DNA of 64,000 nucleotides. It comes from Kitasatospora azatica KCTC 9699 (GTDB lineage Bacteria > Actinomycetota > Actinomycetes > Streptomycetales > Streptomycetaceae). The notes beneath the pieces were generated by a model. That model was not told the origin of the DNA, ran no database searches, and was given only the letters and a program-made list of their open reading frames with translations. The stretch's first letter is position 1; every line of letters begins with the position of its first letter. A program made the position numbers and the translations under genes. The stretch is from contig NZ_JQMO01000001.1 of the NCBI RefSeq assembly GCF_000744785.1, positions 1 to 64,000 on the forward strand. Direction: 5' to 3'. Below are positions 52,632-61,826 of this stretch, piece by piece.

Positions 52632-54152
52632 ATGCTGACGATGGCGGACGTGACCGCGAGACTCGCCGTTGGATTCTCAGGCATCGCCAGGGCGGGCGCC
52701 GGCCGAGGTGTGGGGGGCAGCCATGGGCTGGCCGATGCGCCGGCATGCCGTTCTGACGCGCCCGGGGTGCTGGGTCCTGGCCCTCTGGCCGCGAGCGGAC
52801 ACATCCGCACCCGCAGACGGTGCCGCCTGCCACACGCGGTCTGTGCCATGGTCCTTGTCTTCGCGTCCGCGCTGACCTGGGTCGTGACCGGTCCGTCCGG
52901 CACCGCTCGGGCCGCGACCGCGTGCACGGCGGCCCTGTGCGTCCTCAACCCGAGCGCTGCGGACGCCCTGTACGTCCACCCCGGCAGCCTGCAGGTCACC
53001 GGCAACATCCTGGTCAACTCGACGAACAGTCAGGCCGCGCTCGTCAACGGCACCACGACGGTCACCGCGAGCGGGGGCACCATCGGCGGCCCGGCGGCAC
53101 CGGCCGGCTTCGCCACGTCGAGCGGCGGCGCGTACAGCCCGGCCCCGACCAACCAGCCCGCCGGCACCGACCCGTATGCCTCCCTGGCCCAGTGCCCGGC
53201 CTCGTCGGCCTGTCCCACGACACCGAGCCCGCCGTTCCCCAGTGTCAACCACATCTCCGGGAACCAGACGATCAACCCGGGGGTGTACACCAGCATCTCG
53301 AGCGTGACCGGCACGCTCACGCTCAATCCCGGCACGTACGTCGTCACCACCGGCGTGACGATCTCCGGCGGGAAGCTGGTCGGCACCGGGGTGACGATCT
53401 ACCTCGCCTGCCTGACCTACCCGACGGCGTGCCCGACATCTACCAGCGGCGCGTTCTTCACCGACCAGGGCGGAGGCAAATCCACCCTCAGCGCACCGAC
53501 CACGGGAGACTTCGCCGGTCTGACGCTCATCGCCGACCGCAACAACACCACGGCGGTCACTGTCTCGGGAAACGGCTCGTCGCTCACCGGCGGCGGCGCG
53601 ATCTACACCGCCTCGGGGAAGCTTACGGCCGCTTCCGGAGGCAAGGCCAGCTTCACCCGCGCGGTCGTGGACACGGTCGAGACCAATGGCAGCAACAGCT
53701 CCCAGCTCAGCGTCATCCCGACCACGGGCACGTTGTCGATCAGCGTGCCGGCCACCGCGGGCCTGGGCAGCGCGGCGCCCAGTGGCACCGTCAGCGCGGC
53801 CCTCGGCTCGGTGACCGTCTCGGATGGGCGAGGACTGGCCACCAGCACGTGGACGGCGACGGTGTCCGCCACGAACTTCCACACCGGCGGCGCCACATCC
53901 GCCGAGACGGTCACCACCTCGAACGTCTACTACTGGTCCGGGCCCGCGACGGCCACGAACGGCACCGTGACGGCCACGCCGGGCCAGAGCGACGCCTCGG
54001 CCAAACAGGCTCTCAGCAGTTCGAGAACCTCCTTCACCTCCACCGGCAACGGGAACAACTCCACGAGCTGGAGCCCCACGGTGGTCGTCACGATCCCCGC
54101 CGCGGCGGTGCAGGGCACCTACACGGGCACCGTGACCCACTCCGTCGCCTGA
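52632..54152 (+). CDS. Secreted surface protein with C-terminal WxL-like domain (506 aa)
   Basis: A signal peptide lies around residues 68-95 (AVCAMVLVFASALTWVVTG, cut near ARA-ATA), so the real start may be further in. Residues 100-340 form a beta-rich domain (TLTLNPGTYVVTTGVTISGG). The last 145 residues (TGTLSISVPATAGLGSAAPS, GSVTVSDGRGLATSTWTATV, NFHTGGATSAETVTT) closely match the separate protein at 55.3-55.9 kb and resemble WxL cell-wall-binding domains. Confidence 0.7.
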   Translation: MLTMADVTARLAVGFSGIARAGAGRGVGGSHGLADAPACRSDAPGVLGPGPLAASGHIRTRRRCRLPHAVCAMVLVFASALTWVVTGPSGTARAATACTAALCVLNPSAADALYVHPGSLQVTGNILVNSTNSQAALVNGTTTVTASGGTIGGPAAPAGFATSSGGAYSPAPTNQPAGTDPYASLAQCPASSACPTTPSPPFPSVNHISGNQTINPGVYTSISSVTGTLTLNPGTYVVTTGVTISGGKLVGTGVTIYLACLTYPTACPTSTSGAFFTDQGGGKSTLSAPTTGDFAGLTLIADRNNTTAVTVSGNGSSLTGGGAIYTASGKLTAASGGKASFTRAVVDTVETNGSNSSQLSVIPTTGTLSISVPATAGLGSAAPSGTVSAALGSVTVSDGRGLATSTWTATVSATNFHTGGATSAETVTTSNVYYWSGPATATNGTVTATPGQSDASAKQALSSSRTSFTSTGNGNNSTSWSPTVVVTIPAAAVQGTYTGTVTHSVA

Positions 54153-54198
54153 CGGCGCAAATCCCCTGTTGGTGAACGCATTCGGGTGCGGGTCGGGT

Positions 54199-55314
54199 TC
54201 AGCCCACCCTTCTGCGGCGAACCATCCGGTAGCCGCAGAAGGCCAGGAGGGCCACGGCTGAAACGCCCATGGCCACGCCCCGCGTCATCGAAGGGGAGTC
54301 CGCCGGGTCCGGTGTGACCGATGCGCCGACTTGGGAGCCGCTGGGGAAGGTCATGGTGGCCGTGACGGTGTGATGGATCAGACCGCTGGCCAGCGTGAGA
54401 CGGACCTTCCACGGGCCGTTGGGAAGCTGCCTGTCCAGGGGGACGGTAACGGGCTCGGTCTCGTCGATGCCGAGTGTGGTGCCGAGGTTCACCGTGAAGG
54501 GACCGGCGCTGAGGGATCCGGGCCCGTCGGTCATCGACATCGATCCGGTCAGGTCCAGGGCACGCTTGCCGGTGTTGTGGACCTTGGCCAGCACCCTCGG
54601 CGTGCCGTCGGGCGCACGCGCGGGAGTCAGCTCCTCGATCTTGAAGTCGGACGGCGGCTCGCCCCCGGGACCGACGTCGAGGTAGATCCGCACTCCCACG
54701 CGGTTGACCAGGCGGACGTTCGCACGCGGGCCGGCAGAGCCCGCGACCTGCGCCCACAGGACGGCGTACCGTTCGCCGGCGGACGCCTTCGGCGGCACCC
54801 GGACGTTGACCCGGACCACGGCCGTGCCGTGCGCCGGGACGTCGCGCACGGCGGAGGACGGCGGCATGGAGGGCCCGGTACTCGGTGTGCCGCAGCCCGC
54901 CGCCCCACCGGACACGTCCGAGTCCGAGACGCAATCGTCCACCGACACCCAGGTCGTGAGCTCGTTTTGGGTACGGTCGGCTTCGACGGTGAAGGTGCCG
55001 CCGTCGACCTCGGCGGAGCCCGCGTACAGGTCGACGCGCTGGTCGACGTCGGAGGTGTTCGTCACCTGCAGCCGGCGGTGGATGACGGTGCCGGGCGCGA
55101 GGTGGTCCACGATGTACATGTGTGCGCGCGGGTCGGCTTCACGGTCCCGGGGTGCGTCGAGCAGTTGCAGGCCGATGCTGCCCTCGGCGGTGGAGGGCGG
55201 CCTCTGACCCTGACCGTCGGCCGCGGCGGTGGAGGGCGGCGTCTGACCCTGACCGTCGGCCGCGGCGGTGCTCGCGCCACAAGCCAACGCGAGCACCGCC
55301 GCGGCCGTGCACAA
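54199..55314 (-). CDS. DUF916-like WxL-partner membrane-anchored protein (371 aa)
   Basis: Signal peptide (TAAAVLALACGASTAAADG), a repeat-rich linker, then two immunoglobulin-like beta domains (VIHRRLQVTNTSDVDQRVDL, VNVRVPPKASAGERYAVLWA, RVLAKVHNTGKRALDLTGSM). A C-terminal membrane anchor follows (MGVSAVALLAFCGYRMV, tail RRRRVG). Signal, beta domains and anchor match DUF916/WxL peptidoglycan-domain proteins, which bind WxL proteins at the wall. It starts 13 bases after the WxL-like gene, same operon. Confidence 0.7.
   Translation of the reverse strand: MCTAAAVLALACGASTAAADGQGQTPPSTAAADGQGQRPPSTAEGSIGLQLLDAPRDREADPRAHMYIVDHLAPGTVIHRRLQVTNTSDVDQRVDLYAGSAEVDGGTFTVEADRTQNELTTWVSVDDCVSDSDVSGGAAGCGTPSTGPSMPPSSAVRDVPAHGTAVVRVNVRVPPKASAGERYAVLWAQVAGSAGPRANVRLVNRVGVRIYLDVGPGGEPPSDFKIEELTPARAPDGTPRVLAKVHNTGKRALDLTGSMSMTDGPGSLSAGPFTVNLGTTLGIDETEPVTVPLDRQLPNGPWKVRLTLASGLIHHTVTATMTFPSGSQVGASVTPDPADSPSMTRGVAMGVSAVALLAFCGYRMVRRRRVG
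55187..55264. repeat. 39-bp tandem repeat in the DUF916-like gene
   Basis: Two copies of 39 bases (55187-55225 and 55226-55264) differing at one position. They encode DGQGQxPPSTAAA after the signal peptide and keep the frame. Confidence 0.88.
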
Positions 55315-55327
55315 CAGCCGGGCCCGG

Positions 55328-55864
55328 CTATGCGACCGAATGTGTCACCGTCCCGGCGTAGGCGCCGTTCACCGCACTGGCGGGGATCGCGACGACGAGC
55401 GTGGGATTCCACGTCGCGGAGTTGTTGCCGGTACCCGCGGCGAGGCCGTAGGAGGTGCGGCTGGTGTCGAGCGTCTGGGCCAGGATCGCCGTGGCCTGGC
55501 CGGGCGTGAAGACGCCCAAGCCGCTCGTGGCGGTCGCGGCTCCCGACCAGTAGGAGACCGCGCTGGCCGCGACCGTCTCCGCGGCTGTGCCGCCTCCGGT
55601 CTTGAAGCTGGTGGAGGTCACGGACGCGGTCCAGGCGGCCGTGAGCAGGGCCCGCGCGTCAGTGACCGTGACACTGCCCAGTTGTCCGCTGACGGAGTTT
55701 CCGGGCAGCCCGCTCCCCAGGCTCGCCGAACTGGGGACGGAGATCGCCAACGAACCGCTCGAGACAGAGAACGTGACCGCCGTGTCGCCGGGTGCGGCGC
55801 TGGCCACTCCGGCGGCAGCGACAACCACCGCGACTGCGGCGGCTACGGAATATCGGATACGCAT
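55328..55864 (-). CDS. Secreted WxL-like domain protein (178 aa)
   Basis: Signal peptide (YSVAAAVAVVVAAAGVASA-APG). The mature part is all beta: VTFSVSSGSLAISVPSSASL, GSVTVTDARALLTAAWTASV, SFKTGGGTAAETVAASAV, VVAIPASAVNGAYAGTVTH. It is the single-domain version of the C-terminus of the 506-aa protein across the locus. GAAGGAGAG lies before the ATG at 55864. Confidence 0.75.
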   Translation of the reverse strand: MRIRYSVAAAVAVVVAAAGVASAAPGDTAVTFSVSSGSLAISVPSSASLGSGLPGNSVSGQLGSVTVTDARALLTAAWTASVTSTSFKTGGGTAAETVAASAVSYWSGAATATSGLGVFTPGQATAILAQTLDTSRTSYGLAAGTGNNSATWNPTLVVAIPASAVNGAYAGTVTHSVA

Positions 55865-56299
55865 GAACTCTCCTTCGTCATCCAAGCCCTGGAACGGCAT
55901 CTATCCAGGTAGCACCTCAGTGACGATCAATGACTATCCGCATACGCACAGCAACCAAACGGAATTCACCCGCCCGGCCGAACGCGACCACGCAGGCCCC
56001 GACCACCCAACTCGGACCCGGGGATCATCGACGGCCAGAGGGACTTGCGATTGCAGTCACCTGGGAGGAATTCTGCCGAAGTTTCGAAGGAAGAAGTCCG
56101 AGATTTCTCTTCAGTCACCGTTCTTGACGCCGACTCAGCGGGGATTGTACCTGTGCAGCGCGATCGCGAAAGCGATATCGGCCTGATCCGCGTGTCGCGG
56201 TATCGACCGGCCCCCCAACCACCACCACACCCCCCGACGCCGATGACGCGTGTCATCCCGGCGTTCCGGCTCCCGCGGTGTCCTTCGGAAAGGTGTCCC

Positions 56300-57418
56300 G
56301 TGTTCCAGCGTCCTGGCCGCATCAAGCGGCTCTATCGCGCGCTCGCCGTCCTTGCCCTGACGGTCGCTGTCAGCGCGCCCGGCACTGTCGCCTTCGGTGA
56401 CTCCGTACATCATCCCGGGCCGCCTCTGCGCCCGTGGGTGAAGTCCTGCCTCCGGCATCGGGGGCCTGCCGGGCTCGTGAACTGCCTCAGCTTCTTCGCG
56501 AAGCACGACCGCCCGAAGGCGTTGCAGCCTCGCCTGGCCATCGACGAATTGGCGACACCGACCGCCGATTCGGCCCCGGTCGGTATCACCGCGGGGCCCG
56601 ACGGCGCCCTGTGGTTCACCGAGAACGCCGCAGACGCGGTGGGACGCGTCACCACGACCGGCACGTTCACCGAGTTCTCGGTGCCCACCAGCGGCGCCGG
56701 GCCGGCCGAGATCACCGTGGGGCCGGACGGCGCCCTGTGGTTCACCGAGTCGAGCACCGACAAGATCGGCCGGATCACCACGGGCGGTTCGGTCACCGAG
56801 TACGCGCTCCCCACCTCGGGCGCCTACCCCTGGGGCATCACCGTCGGACCTGACGGAGCCCTGTGGTTCGCGGAACCGGGCGCCGGCAACGTCGGACGGA
56901 TCACCACGGGCGGTTCGGTCACCGAATACGCGGTTCCGACCTCGGGCGCCTACCCGGTGAGCATCACCGCCGGGCCGGACGGGGCCCTGTGGTTCACCGA
57001 ACTGCTGTCCGGAAGCATCGGACGGATCACCACCGGCGGTTCGGTCACCGAGTACGCGGTTCCCTCGTTGGACTCGCTGCCCGTCGGCATCACCACAGGG
57101 CCGGACGGGGCCCTGTGGTTCACGGACGCCGGGGCAGCGCAGATCGGAAAGGTCACCACGGCCGGCAACTTCACCGGCTACGACCTCACGGATTCCGTCT
57201 TCCCGTTCCCGTGGGGCATCACCACCGGGCCGGACGGGGCCCTGTGGTTCACCGAGAACGCCGGCAACGACATCGGCCGCATCACGACGTCGGGCACGAT
57301 CTCGGAACTGTCGATCCCGACCTCCGGCTCGAACCCGCTGGAGATCACCACCGGATCCGACGACAACCTCTGGTTCACCGAGAACTCCGCGAGCCAGATC
57401 GGACGGGTCACCCCCTGA
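56300..57418 (+). CDS. Secreted Vgb-like beta-propeller (372 aa), probably not a lyase
   Basis: Signal-peptide-like start (RALAVLALTVAVSAPGTVAF) and seven blades of about 41 residues with the pattern GITxGPDGALWFTE and IGRITTGGSVTEYAVPTSG, as in virginiamycin B lyase. In the real lyase, catalytic His residues sit in PHxIT turns and an acidic residue in EWG; here every turn is PVGIT, PAEIT, PWGIT, PVSIT or PLEIT, so the histidines are absent. A streptogramin-resistance role is therefore unlikely. GTG start at 56300. Confidence 0.8.
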   Translation: MFQRPGRIKRLYRALAVLALTVAVSAPGTVAFGDSVHHPGPPLRPWVKSCLRHRGPAGLVNCLSFFAKHDRPKALQPRLAIDELATPTADSAPVGITAGPDGALWFTENAADAVGRVTTTGTFTEFSVPTSGAGPAEITVGPDGALWFTESSTDKIGRITTGGSVTEYALPTSGAYPWGITVGPDGALWFAEPGAGNVGRITTGGSVTEYAVPTSGAYPVSITAGPDGALWFTELLSGSIGRITTGGSVTEYAVPSLDSLPVGITTGPDGALWFTDAGAAQIGKVTTAGNFTGYDLTDSVFPFPWGITTGPDGALWFTENAGNDIGRITTSGTISELSIPTSGSNPLEITTGSDDNLWFTENSASQIGRVTP

Positions 57419-57546
57419 CAGGGCCGACCCCGCCAAGTGGCCGTGGCAGTACCGCCGCGGCCACGAGCAGCCCTGACGCGTTGGCCAACGCGTCAGGGAA
57501 GGGCAACTGACCTGCCGGCCCAGGCCAGTTGCCCTTCCGGCCGGGG

Positions 57547-58000
57547 ATGACCCGCATTCCCGGCCGGTCCGGCATCGTCGCCGAGCTGGAGGACGGTCTT
57601 CAGGAGTACTTCGATGTCCGGCACGCGGTCACCACCAGCTCCGGCACCCCGGCCCTGCACGCCGCCTACTGGGCCGTCCGGATCAAGGCCGGCGACGAGG
57701 TCATCGTCCCCGCGTGGACGTTCCAGGCCAACGCCTCCCCGCTCTTCCACCTCCGCGCCGTGCCGGTGCGGTGCGAGACCCCGAGCCGCTGTCCGGCGGC
57801 GAGGGCGGGTTCGTCCTCACGGACGACGACACCTACCACCGCGTCATCACGCTCGCGCACTTCGACAAGCGGGCCAAGACCGAGATCCCGGAAGGCCATC
57901 CGCTCGCGCGGTACGCGGTCACCGGGGCTGGCCTCAAACTCCGCATCCACCCCCTCGCCATCGCCCACGACCAGCTCGCCCGCCTCGACGGCTACCCCAC
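57547..58000 (+). pseudogene. DegT/DnrJ/EryC1-type aminotransferase, internal deletion and frameshift
   Basis: The N-terminal part (ELEDGLQEYFDVRHAVTTSS, GTPALHAAYWAVRIKAGDEV) and, in another frame, a later part (LSGGEGGFVLTDDDTYHRVI, HPLARYAVTGAGLKLRIHPL) belong to a PLP sugar aminotransferase of about 400 aa. The middle third, including most of the cofactor site, is missing. Confidence 0.75.
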
Positions 58001-58207
58001 GGGGCCGGCTGCCCCGGTTGCTGCCCCGGTTGCTGAGCGGGCGCCAGACGGGGCCGATGGTCCGCGCTGGACCAGGTCCTCGATCCTGGCGGCCTCGGCC
58101 AGGACGGCGGCGAGCAGCTCGGCGGTGGCCGGGTTCTCCTCGGCGGCCAGGCGCAGGTCTGCCACCGCCGAGCACACCCCGGCGGCCGCCGTGCCGACCA
58201 GGACCAC
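57992..58207 (-). CDS. Hypothetical protein (71 aa)
   Basis: LVGTAAAGVCSAVADLRLAA then ATAELLAAVLAEAARIEDLV is a plausible helical protein; the Ala/Gly/Pro-rich end overlaps the DegT remnant. The start may be further upstream. No family recognised. Confidence 0.35.
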   Translation of the reverse strand: MVLVGTAAAGVCSAVADLRLAAEENPATAELLAAVLAEAARIEDLVQRGPSAPSGARSATGAATGAAGPVG

Positions 58208-58271
58208 CAGCAGCCGAGGAAACCCTCCAGCGCCGTAGGCGGCCGGCCACCGGCGTTCTGGGCCGCGCGGC

Positions 58272-58607
58272 TCAGGCGCCGCTGCTCCGATCGGCCTCCC
58301 GCTCCTGGGCCTCGATCTCCGAGGCGAGCGCCACGTACCCGCCGGCCAGGGCGAGGAATCTCTGGGTGCGCTGGAGGATCGGCTGCCCGGGAAGCTCGTT
58401 CCCCATGGCCGAGCTGACCAGGTGCCGGGCCGAAATCGTCGCGTAGAGCGCGGCTTCGATGCGTGCCCCGCCAGGGAAGCCCCCTTGCACGAAGGAAGGC
58501 AGGCCGAGCGCCTGTCGATCGTGTGGCGGGACCTGGTCGAGACCTTCGGTCAGGGCGCGCTGGGCTTCAAGGAGAAGGTCGAACGCACGCTGGTAGGGGT
58601 CGGTCAC
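58272..58607 (-). CDS. Hypothetical protein (111 aa)
   Basis: YQRAFDLLLEAQRALTEGLD, VQGGFPGGARIEAALYATIS and FLALAGGYVALASEIEAQER: helical, soluble, Streptomyces-like. Possibly in one unit with the next minus-strand gene upstream. No family recognised. Confidence 0.55.
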   Translation of the reverse strand: MTDPYQRAFDLLLEAQRALTEGLDQVPPHDRQALGLPSFVQGGFPGGARIEAALYATISARHLVSSAMGNELPGQPILQRTQRFLALAGGYVALASEIEAQEREADRSSGA

Positions 58608-58701
58608 GTGATGCCTTCCTCACTTCGGCGCACTCGGCCGGCGCCAATCATGCTGGGGTGCCAGGACGCTGGCGGGCCGTCGGTCGTCTTGCTCACCTGG
58701 G

Positions 58702-59133
58702 TCATCCTGGCGCACCGTCTGCCTGCGCAGGAACCTCGTGCCGCGGGTCGGGGATGCTGGTGAGGCCAACCGTTTTGTGGTGGCCCAGCTGCCGGTAGGT
58801 GCGCAGGAAGCGGTTGTGGCTTCGGGTGCTGCCGCCGGCCAGGGCGTCGAGGCGGAACGCTGCCTCGATCACGGTCATCTGTTCCTCGGTGGTCTGCAGC
58901 GTCCAGCGATGGGTGCCCGCGATGGGCAGGGCTCGTGAGAGTGCGGCGGTGAGTGCCTCGGCACGGAACTCGCCGAGCTCGCTTGCGAGCGCGAGGACGC
59001 GGCGCAGGATGTCCACCTCCGCCTTCGACAGCTCCACCTCGTGCCGGGGAGGGTCGCTGTCCGGGGGCGGGGCCGCAGACGGCGGTGCTGTGCGCAGACG
59101 GCGGTAGAGGCGGAGCGTTTTACTTCCGCACAT
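58702..59133 (-). CDS. Hypothetical protein (143 aa)
   Basis: After a Pro-rich start, VELSKAEVDILRRVLALASE and LGEFRAEALTAALSRALPIA with MTVIEAAFRLDALAGGSTRS form a helical core. No family recognised; the true start may be later than the first ATG. Confidence 0.5.
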   Translation of the reverse strand: MCGSKTLRLYRRLRTAPPSAAPPPDSDPPRHEVELSKAEVDILRRVLALASELGEFRAEALTAALSRALPIAGTHRWTLQTTEEQMTVIEAAFRLDALAGGSTRSHNRFLRTYRQLGHHKTVGLTSIPDPRHEVPAQADGAPG

Positions 59134-59312
59134 CTTGGGAGCAGGGCTCGAGAGGCTTATGACGAGGTGTCAGCGTCTTTGGTCCCTTCGCATCGTCACC
59201 GGAGTTCCCCTGCTGTGAACCGGGCGTGCCGGCGGGGCTTTCGAGCGCGAAATGAAGCGTCGTGTGAACGCTGTCCGATTGTCCGCGGCATCGACGGCCG
59301 CGGACGATACGA

Positions 59313-59399
59313 CAGTGATCGCCCGTCGCTGTCGGACGACGGCGACGGGCGATCACTGAGGCGGCGGGTGGTCAGGAGATCCGCGAGCTCCCTGACCAC
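59313..59399. terminator. Two consecutive hairpins downstream of the DUF11 gene
   Basis: CAGTGATCGCCCGTCGC (59313-59329) pairs perfectly with 59342-59358; GTGGTCAGG (59368-59376) pairs with CCTGACCAC (59391-59399). They stop minus-strand transcription from the large surface-protein gene. Confidence 0.75.
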
Positions 59400-59444
59400 C
59401 CGCTGGTGGACGACTGCTGAGTCAGCTCTGGGTGCTGGCCGGGC

Positions 59445-61826
59445 TCATCTGCGTCGTCGCGCCGCGCGGCCCCCGCGGGTGCCCCAACCCCGCAGCAGGA
59501 ACGTGCCTACGCCCAGCAGGCCGGCTGCGGTGAGTCCCATCTCCGTGGTCGCGCTCCCGGTCTGGGCCAGAGAACCGCCGTGCGGGTAGGCCTCGGTGTG
59601 CGGGTAGGCCTCGGTGTGCTGGTAGGACGCGGGGTCCGAAAGCCCCGGGCGTTGGCCGCCCGTGATGTGCTTCGGGTGCTCGTTCTCCGGACCGGGACGG
59701 GGCACACCACCGTCCCCGTGGTGATGGTGGTGGTGGTCGTCCCCGGGGTCGCCGTCCGGGCAGCCGCCGTGGTCGCGGTCATCACACGGGTCGCAGGCGA
59801 CGATCGTGACCGTGTTGCTCACGGCGTTCACCACGGTGCTGTCAGGGGTGGACGCGGTGACGGTCGCGGTGTCGGTGATCCTCCCGTCCTCGATGTCCTC
59901 GTGGGTGGTGACGTACGTGGCGGTGCAGGTGGTGGAGGCACCCGGCGCCAACGAGGTCACGGGGCACGACACCGCCGTGTAGGCCGGCGAGGCGTCCGTG
60001 ACCGCGAGTGAACTCAGCGGGACGTTACCGACGTTGGTGACCGTGAAGGTGTAGTGCAGCTGCTGCCCGTCGTCCGAGAAGGCGGTCTCCTGGACAGCCT
60101 TGACGATCTTCAGTCCGGCGAACGGCACGGTGACGCTCTTGCTGTCGGCGGTGACGACCTGGCCGGACTTCCCCGTGCCCGACACCGCCGCGGCGTCGAC
60201 GACCTTGCCGGCAGCCACATCCGCGTCGGTGGTGGTGTAGGTGGCGGTGCAGTCCATCGAGGCACCGGGCGCCAGCACGTCCGTCGGACAGGTGACCGTC
60301 GGCGCCCCGGGGCCGCTGTCGGTCACCGTGATGCCGTTCAGCGCCTCCGCGCCGGTGTTGGTGACGGTGTACGTGTAGTGGATCGTCTGCCCGGCCGCGG
60401 TGAACTCGGCCTCGGTTGCCTTCTTGACCACTGCCACGGCGGTCAGGGGAGTGGTGACGGACTCGCTGGTGGCCGTCACCGTCTGGCCGCCGGGGTCGCT
60501 GGCGGTGGCTGTGCCCTGGTCCAGGATCGTCTTGGCGGCGACGTCGGCCGCCGTCGTGACGTAGGTGGCCTGACAGGTCGTCGACTCGCCGGGGTCCAGC
60601 TGGTCGGTTCCGCAGCCGGAGATGGCGACCCCGGGCGTCAGGTCCGTCACGGTCAGGCCGCTCAGAGCGGCCTGACCGGTGTTGGTGACGGTGTACGTGT
60701 AGTGGATCGTCTCACCGGGAGCCTTGAAGTCGGCTTCGATCGCCGACTTCGTGACCGTCAGCGCCCTGAGCGGCACCGTCACCTTGTTGCTGGTGGCGGT
60801 CACGGTCTGGGGGGCGCGCTTGGCACGGGGGGTGGCCGTGCCCAGCTGAGCGGTGAGGGTGGCGGTGTTGGTGATCTTCCCCGCCACCGCGTCCGCGTCG
60901 GTCGCGGTGTACGTGGCGGTGCAGTCCTCCGAGCCGCCCGGGACCAAGGGGTCCGTGGGGCAGCTGACCGTGGGCGTGCCCGGTCCGCTGTCCGTCACGG
61001 TGATGCCGGTCATCGGCTCGGTGCCGTTGTTGCGCACGTGGTAGGTGTAGTGGATCGTCTCCCCGGGGACGAAGGAGGCCTCCGCCGCGCTCTTGACGAT
61101 CGAGGGGGCCGGCTGTGCGCCACCGCAGGTGACATGCCCCAGGATGATGTTGGTTTGGACGACACCCGGCAGTACCACGTGGACGGCGTTGACCGTCAGC
61201 ACGCCGTCGGCGTCCGTCGACTGCTCATTGAGCGTGACCTGCCCGACAGCCGGGATGGTGACGACGGTGTTGGGCGCAGCGTTCGCCGGGAGGGGCAGCG
61301 AAATGCGCGGGGCCGCAGGGGCACGGGTCGCGCTGGGGGACGCCAGGGCGGGCGTCGTCGGAGTGGAGACGAAGCCCCCGGAGATCACCCCGGACCCGGT
61401 CGCGCCGCCGGGGCCCGCCTCGCAACTGGCGTGCACGCCGGTGAGGCTCAGGAAGCCCAGGCCGAGCGACGAGTCGATCGTCTGCACCGTGGCCGAGGCG
61501 CTGGAGGTCCCGGCGACCGGATCCCCGGCGGTGATGGCGGTCAGCGTCGAGTTGGTGAAGAACGGGCCCGCGGCGAGGCCGGCTTGGGTCGACGTACCGC
61601 CGGGCGGATAGGTCGAGGAAGGCGTCGGGGGCACCGCGCTGAACGTCCCGAAGGCATCGGACGAGGCGACGTAGGCGGTGGCGATGGGAGAGGCCAGTGC
61701 CGCGTGAGCCGGGGTGGCGGAGCAGATCGCGCCCGCGAGGGTGCTGATTGCAGCGATGGCGATGCTGCGTCTGGTGCGTGAGTCCAACGGAAGTCCCTTG
61801 TGGAGCAAGGTAGGAGGGGCGGTCAT
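59445..61826 (-). CDS. Sortase-anchored surface protein with DUF11-type repeats (793 aa)
   Basis: Signal peptide (RRSIAIAAISTLAGAICSAT, cut after AHA). Residues about 240-660 are four beta-sandwich repeats of about 105 aa of the DUF11 type, each with TIHYTYxVxNxGxxxLxGxTVTD and CTATYTTTDADV. A His/Pro-rich linker with PHTEAYPH repeats leads to LAQTG, a membrane segment and GGRAARRRR: a LAxTG signal for a class E sortase. It would be linked to the cell wall. No sortase gene is in the window. Confidence 0.88.
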   Translation of the reverse strand: MTAPPTLLHKGLPLDSRTRRSIAIAAISTLAGAICSATPAHAALASPIATAYVASSDAFGTFSAVPPTPSSTYPPGGTSTQAGLAAGPFFTNSTLTAITAGDPVAGTSSASATVQTIDSSLGLGFLSLTGVHASCEAGPGGATGSGVISGGFVSTPTTPALASPSATRAPAAPRISLPLPANAAPNTVVTIPAVGQVTLNEQSTDADGVLTVNAVHVVLPGVVQTNIILGHVTCGGAQPAPSIVKSAAEASFVPGETIHYTYHVRNNGTEPMTGITVTDSGPGTPTVSCPTDPLVPGGSEDCTATYTATDADAVAGKITNTATLTAQLGTATPRAKRAPQTVTATSNKVTVPLRALTVTKSAIEADFKAPGETIHYTYTVTNTGQAALSGLTVTDLTPGVAISGCGTDQLDPGESTTCQATYVTTAADVAAKTILDQGTATASDPGGQTVTATSESVTTPLTAVAVVKKATEAEFTAAGQTIHYTYTVTNTGAEALNGITVTDSGPGAPTVTCPTDVLAPGASMDCTATYTTTDADVAAGKVVDAAAVSGTGKSGQVVTADSKSVTVPFAGLKIVKAVQETAFSDDGQQLHYTFTVTNVGNVPLSSLAVTDASPAYTAVSCPVTSLAPGASTTCTATYVTTHEDIEDGRITDTATVTASTPDSTVVNAVSNTVTIVACDPCDDRDHGGCPDGDPGDDHHHHHHGDGGVPRPGPENEHPKHITGGQRPGLSDPASYQHTEAYPHTEAYPHGGSLAQTGSATTEMGLTAAGLLGVGTFLLRGWGTRGGRAARRRR

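Noticed and set aside
52372-52833. Minus-strand gene opposite the start of the 506-aa surface protein
   Set aside because: Only the last 35 codons look like protein; the rest is antisense to the surface protein gene. At most a remnant.
56300-57418. Streptogramin B lyase resistance gene
   Set aside because: The propeller lacks the catalytic His turns; similarity is to the fold only.
60054-61781. 575-codon plus-strand open frame
   Set aside because: Shadow of the DUF11 repeat protein; its apparent repeats mirror those of the real gene.
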